Assembly: GCF_001050135.1 (NCBI RefSeq)
Contig: NZ_CP012040.1
Coordinates: 62,001-126,000 of the forward strand
Direction: 5' to 3'
Source of the DNA: Cyclobacterium amurskyense
GTDB lineage: Bacteria; Bacteroidota; Bacteroidia; Cytophagales; Cyclobacteriaceae
DNA: 64,000 bases
The translations under genes were made by a program, and so were the position numbers. A model generated the notes under the pieces. It saw only the letters and a list, made by a program, of their open reading frames with translations. It ran no database searches and had not been told where the DNA came from. Shown piece by piece: positions 53,812-62,540 of the stretch (position 1 is the first letter of the stretch; each line of letters starts with the position of its first letter).

Positions 53812-56076
53812 ATGGTTTTTGATATAGATATGATTAAGTCGTTATATGCTGAGTTTCCTCAGCGTATAGCTGCCGCCAGAAAAGTTGTGGGAAAGCCACT
53901 TACTCTAACAGAGAAAATCCTTTATGCTCATCTCTCAGAGGGCACACCCACTAAAGGACATGAAAGAGGCGTATCTTATGTTGATTTCAAACCCGATAGG
54001 GTAGCCATGCAGGATGCAACGGCCCAAATGGCATTGTTGCAGTTTATGCAAGCAGGCAAATCTAAGGTAGCGGTACCATCGACTGTCCATTGTGATCACC
54101 TTATTCAGGCAGAAATCGGTGCTTCTATAGATTTAGCGAAAGCGAAAGATAAAAACAAGGAAGTATATGATTTCCTTTCTTCTGTTTCCAACAAATATGG
54201 TCTTGGTTTCTGGAAACCTGGCGCAGGTATCATCCACCAGGTAGTTTTGGAAAATTATGCCTTCCCTGGAGGTATGATGATCGGAACAGATTCTCATACA
54301 CCTAATGCAGGTGGTTTGGGAATGGTAGCCATAGGCGTAGGTGGAGCAGATGCTTGTGACGTTATGGCTGGTCTTCCTTGGGAACTCAAATTCCCTAAAT
54401 TGATCGGTATTAAGTTAACCGGTAAATTATCTGGTTGGACTTCCGCTAAAGATGTAATCCTTAAAGTAGCTGGAATCCTTACAGTAAAAGGTGGTACAGG
54501 TAGTATTGTAGAATATTTCGGAGAAGGAGCTCGCTCTTTATCTGCTACAGGAAAAGGAACAATCTGTAACATGGGTGCTGAAATCGGAGCAACTACTTCC
54601 ATCTTTGGTTATGACGAAAAATCAGAAGCCTATTTGAGAGGTACTTCCAGAGCTGAAATTGCAGACCTAGCTAACGGTATAAAAGAATATTTGACAGGTG
54701 ATGAAGAAGTTTATGCTTCTCCAGAAAAATACTTTGACGAAGTAATTGAACTCAATCTTTCTGAGTTGGAACCACATATCAATGGTCCATTTACTCCTGA
54801 TTTAGCATGGCCGCTTTCTAAATTTGCAGCAGCTGTAAAAGAAAACAATTGGCCAGAAAAACTGGAAGTTGGACTAATCGGTTCTTGTACCAACTCTTCT
54901 TACGAAGATATTTCAAGAGCTGCATCTCTAGCCCAACAGGCAGTAGATAAAAAATTAAAAGCCAAATCTGAATACACCATCACTCCAGGTTCTGAACAAG
55001 TAAGGTTCACCGTAGATAGAGATGGATTCCTCCAAATTTTTGAAAATATGGGTGGAGTAGTTTTGGCTAACGCTTGTGGTCCTTGTATAGGCCAATGGGC
55101 AAGACATGGTGCTGAAAAACAAGAGAAAAACTCCATCATTACCTCTTTTAACAGAAACTTTGCTAAAAGAGCTGATGGAAATCCAAATACCCATTCCTTT
55201 GTAGCTTCTCCTGAAGTGGTTACTGCCTTGGCTATTGCTGGAAACCTTACTTTCAACCCAATGACTGACACGCTTACCAATGAAGATGGAGAGCAGGTTA
55301 AATTGGACGAACCAGCAGGACTTGAACTTCCTACAAAAGGGTTTGCTGTTGAAGATGCTGGCTATTTAGCTCCTGCAGAAGACGGATCTAAAGTTCAAGT
55401 AAAAGTTGCTTCTGATTCAGAAAGACTTCAGCTTTTAGAACCTTTCAAAGCATGGGAAGGAAAAGACCTTACAGGACTTAAGCTTTTGATCAAAGCAAAA
55501 GGAAAATGTACTACGGATCATATCTCTATGGCTGGACCGTGGTTGAGATTCCGAGGTCATCTTGACAATATCTCTAACAATCTATTGATTGGCGCAGTTA
55601 ATTTCTTCAACGAAGCTACCAACAAGGTGAAAAACCAATTGGATGGAAGCTATGGTGAAGTCCCAGCCGTACAACGTCAATACAAGTTGCATAATATCGG
55701 TACCGTAGTAGTAGGTGATGAAAACTATGGAGAAGGTTCTTCTAGAGAACACGCTGCTATGGAGCCAAGATTCTTGGGCGTTCGTGCTATAATAGTAAAA
55801 TCCTTTGCTAGGATTCACGAAACAAACTTGAAAAAACAAGGTATGTTAGGCTTAACTTTCGCTAATCCTCAGGATTACGATTTGATTCAGGAAGATGATA
55901 ACATTGATATTGTTGGACTGGAAAGTTTTGCTCCAGGCAAACCATTGGCAGTTGTTCTTCACCACAGCGATGGAAGTGAAGACAAAATAACTGTTAATCA
56001 TACATACAATGAAGGCCAAATTGAATGGTTCAAAGCTGGTTCAGCATTGAATCTTGTAAAAGAAGGTCTCATATAA
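53812..56076 (+). CDS. Aconitate hydratase (mitochondrial type)
   Basis: About 754 residues from the ATG at 53812 (MVFDIDMIKS); a longer frame adds an unlikely tail. The three cluster cysteines fit the mitochondrial type: Cys359 in GSCTNSSYED and Cys422 and Cys425 in ACGPCIGQW, numbers almost equal to those of the animal enzyme. The C-terminal swivel domain contains GEGSSREHAAMEPR. It turns citrate into isocitrate in the TCA cycle through a 4Fe-4S cluster. The gene is single, with its own promoter and terminators. Confidence 0.95.
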   Translation: MVFDIDMIKSLYAEFPQRIAAARKVVGKPLTLTEKILYAHLSEGTPTKGHERGVSYVDFKPDRVAMQDATAQMALLQFMQAGKSKVAVPSTVHCDHLIQAEIGASIDLAKAKDKNKEVYDFLSSVSNKYGLGFWKPGAGIIHQVVLENYAFPGGMMIGTDSHTPNAGGLGMVAIGVGGADACDVMAGLPWELKFPKLIGIKLTGKLSGWTSAKDVILKVAGILTVKGGTGSIVEYFGEGARSLSATGKGTICNMGAEIGATTSIFGYDEKSEAYLRGTSRAEIADLANGIKEYLTGDEEVYASPEKYFDEVIELNLSELEPHINGPFTPDLAWPLSKFAAAVKENNWPEKLEVGLIGSCTNSSYEDISRAASLAQQAVDKKLKAKSEYTITPGSEQVRFTVDRDGFLQIFENMGGVVLANACGPCIGQWARHGAEKQEKNSIITSFNRNFAKRADGNPNTHSFVASPEVVTALAIAGNLTFNPMTDTLTNEDGEQVKLDEPAGLELPTKGFAVEDAGYLAPAEDGSKVQVKVASDSERLQLLEPFKAWEGKDLTGLKLLIKAKGKCTTDHISMAGPWLRFRGHLDNISNNLLIGAVNFFNEATNKVKNQLDGSYGEVPAVQRQYKLHNIGTVVVGDENYGEGSSREHAAMEPRFLGVRAIIVKSFARIHETNLKKQGMLGLTFANPQDYDLIQEDDNIDIVGLESFAPGKPLAVVLHHSDGSEDKITVNHTYNEGQIEWFKAGSALNLVKEGLI

Positions 56077-56081
56077 CACGA

Positions 56082-56105
56082 GAGCTGCAATAATTATTGC
56101 AGCTC
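56082..56105 (+). terminator. Perfect palindrome after the aconitase gene
   Basis: GAGCTGCAATAATTATTGCA followed by GCTC is a 24-base perfect palindrome just after the stop codon. It has no T run of its own, so it may act together with the next hairpin. Confidence 0.55.
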
Positions 56106-56164
56106 CTGAGTTAAATAATCCACTTTTTCTGGCTATAATTAGTCAGCTTTATGTTCATAATAAA

Positions 56165-56196
56165 GAAAAGGCTACAATTAATTTTGTAGCCTTTTC
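56165..56196. terminator. Hairpin terminator between aconitase and TPR genes
   Basis: GAAAAGGCTACAA pairs perfectly with TTGTAGCCTTTTC (13 bases) over a short loop, with T-rich bases after it on the plus strand. It could serve both the aconitase gene and the converging TPR gene. Confidence 0.7.
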
Positions 56197-56313
56197 CATT
56201 TCATTTTATAAGAAGTTTGCCCAACCATTTTTAGGCTATTGGCTTTTATTCCAGAATCAATGATAATGGCAAAAAGTAGTTAATCCATAAAGAAGTTATG
56301 GATTAGGGCTTAT

Positions 56314-57264
56314 TTATTCCTGAGCAGAATCTGTATTTAATTTAAGAAGGTACTCCGAAAGCAATGGCATTTCAGGGTCTGCTTTGTACGCATCGTTTAT
56401 AAACTTACTTGCCAAATCCATCTCACCTTCCATGAAATAATAGATCCCTTTATTTCTAATGGCATAGTAATTTTTCGAGTTTTGTTTTAAGCTAAAATTG
56501 ATATCCCCCAGGCCACCTTCCATATCCTTTAGATAAAGCTTGTAAAGGCCTCTATTGTTGTAATAGTACGATTGGTCCTTGTCTAGTCGTATCGCTTCGT
56601 TTACGGATTCAAGCGCCTTTTGATAGGCCCCATTTTCAAAATGAACCAAAGACCAAAGGTTATGTAATTTGCTCTCAGTAGCATCTAGCTCCGAAGCTTT
56701 TTCTAGTGCTGAAAGGGCAGCATCCAAATCACCCATATAATAATGCACAGTAGCACTATTAATGTACAATTCCGCATTGTCAGGAGTGATTTGTATAGCC
56801 TGATCAAAAGCACTAAGCGCTTCCTTGTAAGATTTCATTTCGGTATTCACCAATCCACGGATAAAATAAGCCTGTCCGTCTTGATTATTTATTTGAAGCA
56901 ATGTTTCTATATCCTCCAAGGCCTTATAATTTTCCCCAAAATCAAGATGAGCCATGGCCCTTTGGCGCAGAGCGGGAACATAGGAATTATCAATGTTGAT
57001 GGCCTCAGAATAGTCCGCAATGGCCTCTATCAATTTGGCTTGCTGGTATTTGGCCATACCACGATTAAAGTAGGCATCCTTAAACTTCGGATCAATTGCC
57101 AATGCCTCATCATAATAGGTAATTGCCCCCTTGAGATTTCCTTCCTTTAATTCATTGTTTCCTTTTAATAAAAACCTTCCTTTTTTGTCTTCTTTTGATG
57201 TGCAGGAAATCGCAATAGTTAGTATGAGGCAAAAGCTTAACCTAAATAATTTATTCTTCTTCAT
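56314..57264 (-). CDS. TPR-repeat lipoprotein
   Basis: A 316-residue lipoprotein (lipobox AISC, Cys21) made of about seven tetratricopeptide repeats, for example AITYYDEALAIDPKFKDAY, AIADYSEAINIDNSYVPAL and ALSAFDQAIQITPDNAELY. TPR proteins hold other proteins together. Here it is likely anchored in an envelope membrane. No partner is obvious, since its neighbours are unrelated. The stop is followed by a convergent hairpin. Confidence 0.88.
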   Translation of the reverse strand: MKKNKLFRLSFCLILTIAISCTSKEDKKGRFLLKGNNELKEGNLKGAITYYDEALAIDPKFKDAYFNRGMAKYQQAKLIEAIADYSEAINIDNSYVPALRQRAMAHLDFGENYKALEDIETLLQINNQDGQAYFIRGLVNTEMKSYKEALSAFDQAIQITPDNAELYINSATVHYYMGDLDAALSALEKASELDATESKLHNLWSLVHFENGAYQKALESVNEAIRLDKDQSYYYNNRGLYKLYLKDMEGGLGDINFSLKQNSKNYYAIRNKGIYYFMEGEMDLASKFINDAYKADPEMPLLSEYLLKLNTDSAQE

Positions 57265-57880
57265 CTAATTTATAATTTACTTTTATCAATCCCCTCTTTC
57301 AATATTGGTCAGTAAGGCTTATTACATTAATGCATTAAGGGCAGAAAGAAATCTTCTGAACCTATTCAATAGTAGTGCAAGGCACTATTATTGATGTCAA
57401 ATTAATAATTTAAACCCCTTGGGATGTTCTATTAAATCCAGTTTTAAATTGAGAACTCCCCTCTTCCTTCAAAGGTAATAACAAACTACTTCGTACAATA
57501 ATCAAACACTGAATATGGTATAATCAATTCCTAATAAATGATAAATCACTTTGGAGACAAGAGTTAAATGCATTCTTATTGTCCATCTTTTAACTCAGAT
57601 TGTGTAATAGGATTTCTCCGCCCTAACAAAAATCAGGGGTAAAGCCTGTTCCATATTTACGGGAAGCGTTGCAAAAGCATCTAAATCAGGCTGTTTGGAG
57701 ATTTTAGTAGGTAATTGATTGTCTATTGCAAATTTCGGGCTTAATCATAAGTGAAAAAACAGGCAATCAATGTGATTTTTGAATATTTACCTGTTAGGTT
57801 TTCCACAATTGGTACAGATATTGATTATAGTTACATAATTATTATAAGTTTTAATAATTTTTCACTAAAACCAACATATT
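57265..57880. other. Intergenic region with a repeat copy
   Basis: About 620 bases. It contains copy C of the inverted-repeat element (57683-57744) and an AT-rich stretch that should hold the csbD promoter. No gene seen. Confidence 0.45.
57683..57744. repeat. Partial inverted-repeat element (copy C)
   Basis: AAATCAGGCTGTTTGGAGA at the left matches 14581-14599 exactly, and the right end CTATTGCAAATTTCGGGCTTAA matches 14684-14705 with few changes. The inner part is shorter than in copy B, about 60 bases in all. Confidence 0.65.
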
Positions 57881-58069
57881 ATGTCAACCAATTTAAAATT
57901 AAAAGGAAACTGGAACGAGTTAAAAGGTAAACTTAAAGCGAAATACGGTGAATTAACCGATGATGACTTAGTTTATACCGAAGGGCAAGAAGACCAATTG
58001 TTAGGCAAACTTCAGAAAAAAACGGGTGAAACTAAGGAGAATCTTGAAAAGATTCTATTCTCAGAATAA
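57881..58069 (+). CDS. CsbD family protein
   Basis: A 62-residue, highly charged protein: LKGNWNELKGKLKAKYGELT and GKLQKKTGETKENLEKIL fit the CsbD family of small stress proteins found in many bacteria. Its role is unknown beyond general stress. The gene ends in a strong terminator. Confidence 0.9.
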   Translation: MSTNLKLKGNWNELKGKLKAKYGELTDDDLVYTEGQEDQLLGKLQKKTGETKENLEKILFSE

Positions 58070-58087
58070 CCTATATTATAATAACTT

Positions 58088-58119
58088 AAGCCCGATGATT
58101 CCTTCATCGGGCTTTTTTT
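58088..58119 (+). terminator. Rho-independent terminator after csbD
   Basis: AAGCCCGATGA pairs with TCATCGGGCTT, followed by a run of T. Confidence 0.92.
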
Positions 58120-58583
58120 GCTTTTTTTTAAGATAGATTTTGCTTGGCTTAATTTACTTTTCATGATTTTATTCAGATGCCAGATGATAATCTTATAACT
58201 ACTCCATTATCAAACCCTTATTACTAATTATTCTACCTACCTCACCCAGCCTTCTAAATTGAAAAGGAATGGCTAAAATGAGATTTAGGTTAATGCTTAA
58301 GTGGGCTACATGATCAGACAATTTCCCATTTGGTTCGGGAAGGATATCCCCAAACTATCCCTACTATTCCAAAATCTAAATCTGGTTTCAAGTTTTTTGA
58401 GGCTGAATTTTTCCTGAAGACTGGAAAATAAATCACCTTCTAAAAAATAGTATCACTTTTACACATAATAATAATAGCAAAATTTACAGATCAATAATAA
58501 ATTTGAATAAATAGGACAGTTTTTATAACATATAAAATCACTGCGCTTGTTTAGGTATAAATAATACAATCAACCAAAGACAA
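58120..58583. other. Intergenic gap before the catabolic operon
   Basis: About 460 AT-rich bases that should hold the operon promoter. No repeat, RNA or operator motif stood out, and there is no regulator gene nearby. Confidence 0.4.
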
Positions 58584-59549
58584 TTGAACGGTAAAAACAA
58601 TTCTTCAACCTTTGAAATAGGAGTAGTAGGGCTTGGATTAATGGGAACAAGTATCATTGTATCTCTTTTAGTTAGTGGACACCCCGTTATCGGTATTGCA
58701 CCACTTCCCTCTGATATGGATGGGGCCTTGGACCGGATACAATCCCAAATGAATCATGCAGATGAAGCAGGTCTTTTAAGTGAAAATGTAGACTATTACC
58801 TAAAAAGACTTCATCTTACTGAGGATTACTCTAAATTAAAGTCTTGTAGTTTGGTACAGGAATGTGTCACTGAAGTAATTGAGATTAAAACGGAAGTTTA
58901 CTTAAAAATAAGTCAAAATACCGAGTCCACTGCCGTCATAGCTACCAACACTTCAGCTATTCCAATTAGCGTTTTGCAGGAAAATGTTAATCTGCCTTCT
59001 AGGTTTATTGGCATTCATTGGGCAGAACCGGCCTATATGACACGCTTTTTAGAAGTTACTAAAGGCGCCCTTACAGATGAAAAAATAGCCAATAGGGTAC
59101 TTTCATTGGCCCGTACCTGGAACAAAGAGCCTACCTACCTAAAAAAAGACTTACGAGGCTTTGTTACAAATCGAATGCTCTATGCAGTTTACCGTGAAAT
59201 GTTTGCTATTTTAGAAAATGGCGAAGCTTCGATGGATGATTTAGATAAGGCCTTTAGGTATGATCCAGGCTCATGGATGACCTATATGGGATTGTTTAAA
59301 AGAATGGACCAATTGGGCCTTTCAGATTTTAAAGAGATATTTGAGAATATATTTCCTCAATTGGACAATTCTCAAACCGTCCCTACTACAATGCAAGCGG
59401 TCGTAAAAGTACAAGGAAAAGGAATAAACAACGGTAAAGGTTTGTACAATTATACTAAAGAAGAAGCAATAAAGTGGGAAGAGGCCTTTAAGGACTTTAA
59501 TCACGAAATTTTCCATTTGGCTGCACAATATCCAGAAATTAATACATAG
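58584..59549 (+). CDS. 3-hydroxyacyl-CoA dehydrogenase family protein
   Basis: A 321-residue NAD-dependent dehydrogenase. Its start is a TTG; any later ATG would break the Rossmann motif GVVGLGLMG (Gly16, 18 and 21). The catalytic residues of the family are present: Ser124 in TNTSAIPIS, His145 in GIHWAEP, Glu157 in FLEVT and Asn196 in FVTNRML. It oxidises a 3-hydroxy group on a CoA ester or a free acid, such as carnitine-like compounds. It is first in a five-gene operon with a 4-base gap to the aminotransferase gene. Confidence 0.85.
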   Translation: MNGKNNSSTFEIGVVGLGLMGTSIIVSLLVSGHPVIGIAPLPSDMDGALDRIQSQMNHADEAGLLSENVDYYLKRLHLTEDYSKLKSCSLVQECVTEVIEIKTEVYLKISQNTESTAVIATNTSAIPISVLQENVNLPSRFIGIHWAEPAYMTRFLEVTKGALTDEKIANRVLSLARTWNKEPTYLKKDLRGFVTNRMLYAVYREMFAILENGEASMDDLDKAFRYDPGSWMTYMGLFKRMDQLGLSDFKEIFENIFPQLDNSQTVPTTMQAVVKVQGKGINNGKGLYNYTKEEAIKWEEAFKDFNHEIFHLAAQYPEINT

Positions 59550-59553
59550 AAAA

Positions 59554-60867
59554 ATGAGTAACGAAAAGTACCAGAAATCCGCAGACTTATTGGCCAGAGC
59601 AAAAAATGTTTTGGCAGGAGGAGTTTCCTCTGAGTTTAGAAAATACAATCATCCCCATGCATTGTTTTACAGCCATGGAAGTGGTAGTCGTATTTATGAT
59701 GTAGATGGAAATGAATATAGGGACTTTACCTTAAGTCAAGGGCCTTTGATTTTAGGACATTCACATCCTGAAGTTTTAAAAGCTGTTCATGATTATTCTG
59801 CAAAAGGCCAATTGTTTGCAGGCCAACATATGATGGAACTTGAATTGGCGGAGAAATTACAGGAGCTCATTCCATCAGCAGAGATGATGCGTTTTTGTCT
59901 GGATGGATCAGAAGCAGTTCAAACAGCCTTCAGGGTGGCACGATCAAAAACAGGAAAAAGCAAATTCCTTAGATTTGAAGGTCATTACCATGGTTGGTTG
60001 GACAATGTTTGCTATGGTATTTCTACGCCTTCTCCAGAAGCATTAGGACCTAGAAACGCCCCAAGTCCAAACGCATGGAGCCAAGGCCTACCACCTGATT
60101 CAATCAACGAATTCCACCTTCTTCCTTGGAATGATTTGGAATTGGTGAAAGCCAAATTGGAGGAAAGTCATCATGAAATCGCTGCCATAATCACAGAACC
60201 TATCATGTGTAACAATGGGTGTATTGTGCCCAATGAAGGTTATCTGAAAGGCTTAAGGGCCTTGTGCGATGAATACAACGTTGCACTGATTTTTGATGAG
60301 GTAATTACAGGTTTTAGAATTGGTCTTGGAGGTGCTCAGACTTATTTCGGCATCACTCCGGATATGTCCATTTTCGCTAAAGCAATTGGAAGTGGATACC
60401 CAATCAGTGCCATTGTAGGTAAAAAAGAATGGATGGAAGAAATCTCTTCAGCGAGAGTAATCCATGCAGGTACCATGAATACGGCCAACCCAACAGTTGC
60501 TGCTGCCATGGCTACAGTCTCGGTTTTGGAAAGAGAAAATCCTTATGCCAAAATGTTTGATTTAGGCGATCAGTTACGCAATGGATTGAGAGACCTTGCC
60601 AAAAAAACCGGGCATAATATGATTGTCTCTGGAATCGGCCCTATCATCCACACAGGGTTTTCTGATGGAGATGGTCTGAACGAGTTTAGAGATGTATTAA
60701 AATTAGACAAAGCCAAATTGGGTCAATTTATTTCCGGCTTGCATGATGATGGCGTTCGCGTAATTGGTAGAGGACTATGGTATTTATCTGCCGTACATAC
60801 TGAAGAGGACATTCTTCATGCCCTTAAAAGTGTAGAGAAGGTATTGGCTAAGATGAATGAAAAGTAA
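59554..60867 (+). CDS. Class III aminotransferase (GSAM-like)
   Basis: A 437-residue PLP enzyme of the glutamate-1-semialdehyde aminomutase / class III aminotransferase family. PLP-binding motifs: LDGSEAVQTAFRVAR (phosphate site), FDEVITGFRIGLGG (Asp on the pyridine) and Lys276 in IFAKAIGSGYPIS (Schiff base). It is not the haem-pathway HemL by context: it sits between two dehydrogenase-family genes and overlaps the next one by 11 bases. It may move an amino group on a small keto or semialdehyde substrate. Confidence 0.85.
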   Translation: MSNEKYQKSADLLARAKNVLAGGVSSEFRKYNHPHALFYSHGSGSRIYDVDGNEYRDFTLSQGPLILGHSHPEVLKAVHDYSAKGQLFAGQHMMELELAEKLQELIPSAEMMRFCLDGSEAVQTAFRVARSKTGKSKFLRFEGHYHGWLDNVCYGISTPSPEALGPRNAPSPNAWSQGLPPDSINEFHLLPWNDLELVKAKLEESHHEIAAIITEPIMCNNGCIVPNEGYLKGLRALCDEYNVALIFDEVITGFRIGLGGAQTYFGITPDMSIFAKAIGSGYPISAIVGKKEWMEEISSARVIHAGTMNTANPTVAAAMATVSVLERENPYAKMFDLGDQLRNGLRDLAKKTGHNMIVSGIGPIIHTGFSDGDGLNEFRDVLKLDKAKLGQFISGLHDDGVRVIGRGLWYLSAVHTEEDILHALKSVEKVLAKMNEK

Positions 60868-61786
60868 AATGACCCCATCAGAAATTAACATCTGTTTAGT
60901 GGGTGATGGAAAAGACCTTTCCGGAATTGCCTTGTGTTTGGGCAATTCCGGACATAAGGTTTCCCTTATTGCTAATGAAATACCAAAAACTGCTTTATCA
61001 AAAGACCTCGAGGCCCATGCCATGGTTAATATTGAACCAGACTGGACAGCCTTACAAACAGCATCCATAATAATTGTCAATACCTCTGAAAATATCGAGC
61101 TAAAAAAAGACTTCCTAAATAAAATAGCTCAAAATGCTACAAAGGACACCCTGATCGCTATAAACATGGAAAGCTATCCTTTGGAAAATTTTCAGGAAGG
61201 CTTCTCTAATCCTGAGCGTTTGATTGGACTCAACTGGGTATATCCTGCGCACCAAACTTTTTTTCTTGAGCTAATTATTACAGATATAACAAATACAGAA
61301 GCAGTAGAAGAATTGATGATATTAGCCCGCGAACAGTGGGGTAAAGACCCTTACTTATTGAAAAATGGTAAAGGAATACGAAGTAGATTGCTGGCTGCTA
61401 TGGCTAGAGAGTCTTTTTATCTCATAGATAAGGGTTATGTGGACCCTATAGACATTGACAGGGCTTGTCGGAATGACCCTGGTTATTATTTGCCTTTTGC
61501 TGGCAATTTCAGGTACATGGATTTAATGGGAACCTTTATTTATGGACTGGTAATGAAAGACCTCAACCCGGAGCTATCACAAAAAAAATCACCTTCTATG
61601 TTGATGGATTCAAAGTTAAATGCAGGCAAGACCGGACTGGAAAGTGGTGAAGGATTTTATTCCTATTCAGAAAATGAAGTTGAGACTTTTGAAAAAGATT
61701 TCTTAAAATTCAATAAGAAAATTAAAGCACTTATGGAGAAGTATCCCTTTGAGGATCAAAATGACAAGCAACAAAACACTCCATAA
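60857..61786 (+). CDS. Degenerate 3-hydroxyacyl-CoA dehydrogenase paralogue
   Basis: A 309-residue protein with the same two-domain layout as the product of 58584-59549, but its key residues are changed. The Rossmann motif reads GDGKDL (third Gly replaced by Leu21), the catalytic His is Asn126 (GLNWVYP), the NTS serine motif reads NME, and the active-site Asn is probably Ser176. Glu138 is kept. This suggests a non-catalytic partner, or a changed reaction. It overlaps the end of the aminotransferase gene. Confidence 0.78.
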   Translation: MKSKMTPSEINICLVGDGKDLSGIALCLGNSGHKVSLIANEIPKTALSKDLEAHAMVNIEPDWTALQTASIIIVNTSENIELKKDFLNKIAQNATKDTLIAINMESYPLENFQEGFSNPERLIGLNWVYPAHQTFFLELIITDITNTEAVEELMILAREQWGKDPYLLKNGKGIRSRLLAAMARESFYLIDKGYVDPIDIDRACRNDPGYYLPFAGNFRYMDLMGTFIYGLVMKDLNPELSQKKSPSMLMDSKLNAGKTGLESGEGFYSYSENEVETFEKDFLKFNKKIKALMEKYPFEDQNDKQQNTP

Positions 61787-61803
61787 GGAAAAGAAGCAGA
61801 CTT

Positions 61804-62535
61804 ATGAAAAAACAAAAGAGCAAAAAGCAGTTTGACCAGGATGGTTACCTGTACTTCCCAGGGTTTTTAGACAAGATTGAAACCAACCAAATTAAGTCCA
61901 GGTTGGATAAAATTGTAGAGGAAGGATTGCAGGACATCCCTACAGGACACATCAAATTCGAGAATACAGAAAATAAGCAAGGGGTAAAAATGATTCAGGA
62001 TCTCCACTTATATGATCCTTTATTCAAAAACATTCTCTTTGAAAGTAAATTTTCAGCCCTGGCTGCTGAGCTACTGGGTGAAAAAGTAGTAGGTAAGACA
62101 GTGGAATTTTTTAATAAGCCTGCCAAAATCGGAAAAGCAACTCCTCCTCATCAAGACGGGTATTATTTTATGCTGAATCCCATGTCAGCTGTCACCTTCT
62201 GGATTTCCCTAGAGGAAGTGGATAAAGACAATGGTTGGGTGAGCTATGTCAAAGGTTCTCATTTGAATGGTGTGAGAACACATAGAAAATCCGGAACCAT
62301 AGGCTTTTCTCAGGAAATCGTAGATTTTGGAACACCTTCGGATCTAGAAAATGAAGAGTTTATAGCAACAAATCCTGGAGATGTATTGGTTCATCATGCC
62401 CTTACTATCCACCGAGCAGCACCAAACACCAGTATAAATAGAAGTAGGAAAGCCTTAGGACTGATTTATTTTGGAGAATCCGCCAAAGAAGACCTCATTG
62501 CCAAAAAAGCTTACATAGCCTCCTTAAACAAATAA
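61804..62535 (+). CDS. Phytanoyl-CoA dioxygenase (PhyH) family protein
   Basis: A 243-residue Fe(II)/2-oxoglutarate dioxygenase. The iron ligands are His116 and Asp118 in HQDGYYFML and His203 in IHRAAPN; the oxoglutarate-binding Arg lies in SINRSRKAL. Family members hydroxylate acyl-CoA, amino-acid or ectoine-like compounds. It starts 17 bases after the dehydrogenase paralogue gene in the same operon. Confidence 0.88.
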   Translation: MKKQKSKKQFDQDGYLYFPGFLDKIETNQIKSRLDKIVEEGLQDIPTGHIKFENTENKQGVKMIQDLHLYDPLFKNILFESKFSALAAELLGEKVVGKTVEFFNKPAKIGKATPPHQDGYYFMLNPMSAVTFWISLEEVDKDNGWVSYVKGSHLNGVRTHRKSGTIGFSQEIVDFGTPSDLENEEFIATNPGDVLVHHALTIHRAAPNTSINRSRKALGLIYFGESAKEDLIAKKAYIASLNK

Positions 62536-62540
62536 TATCA

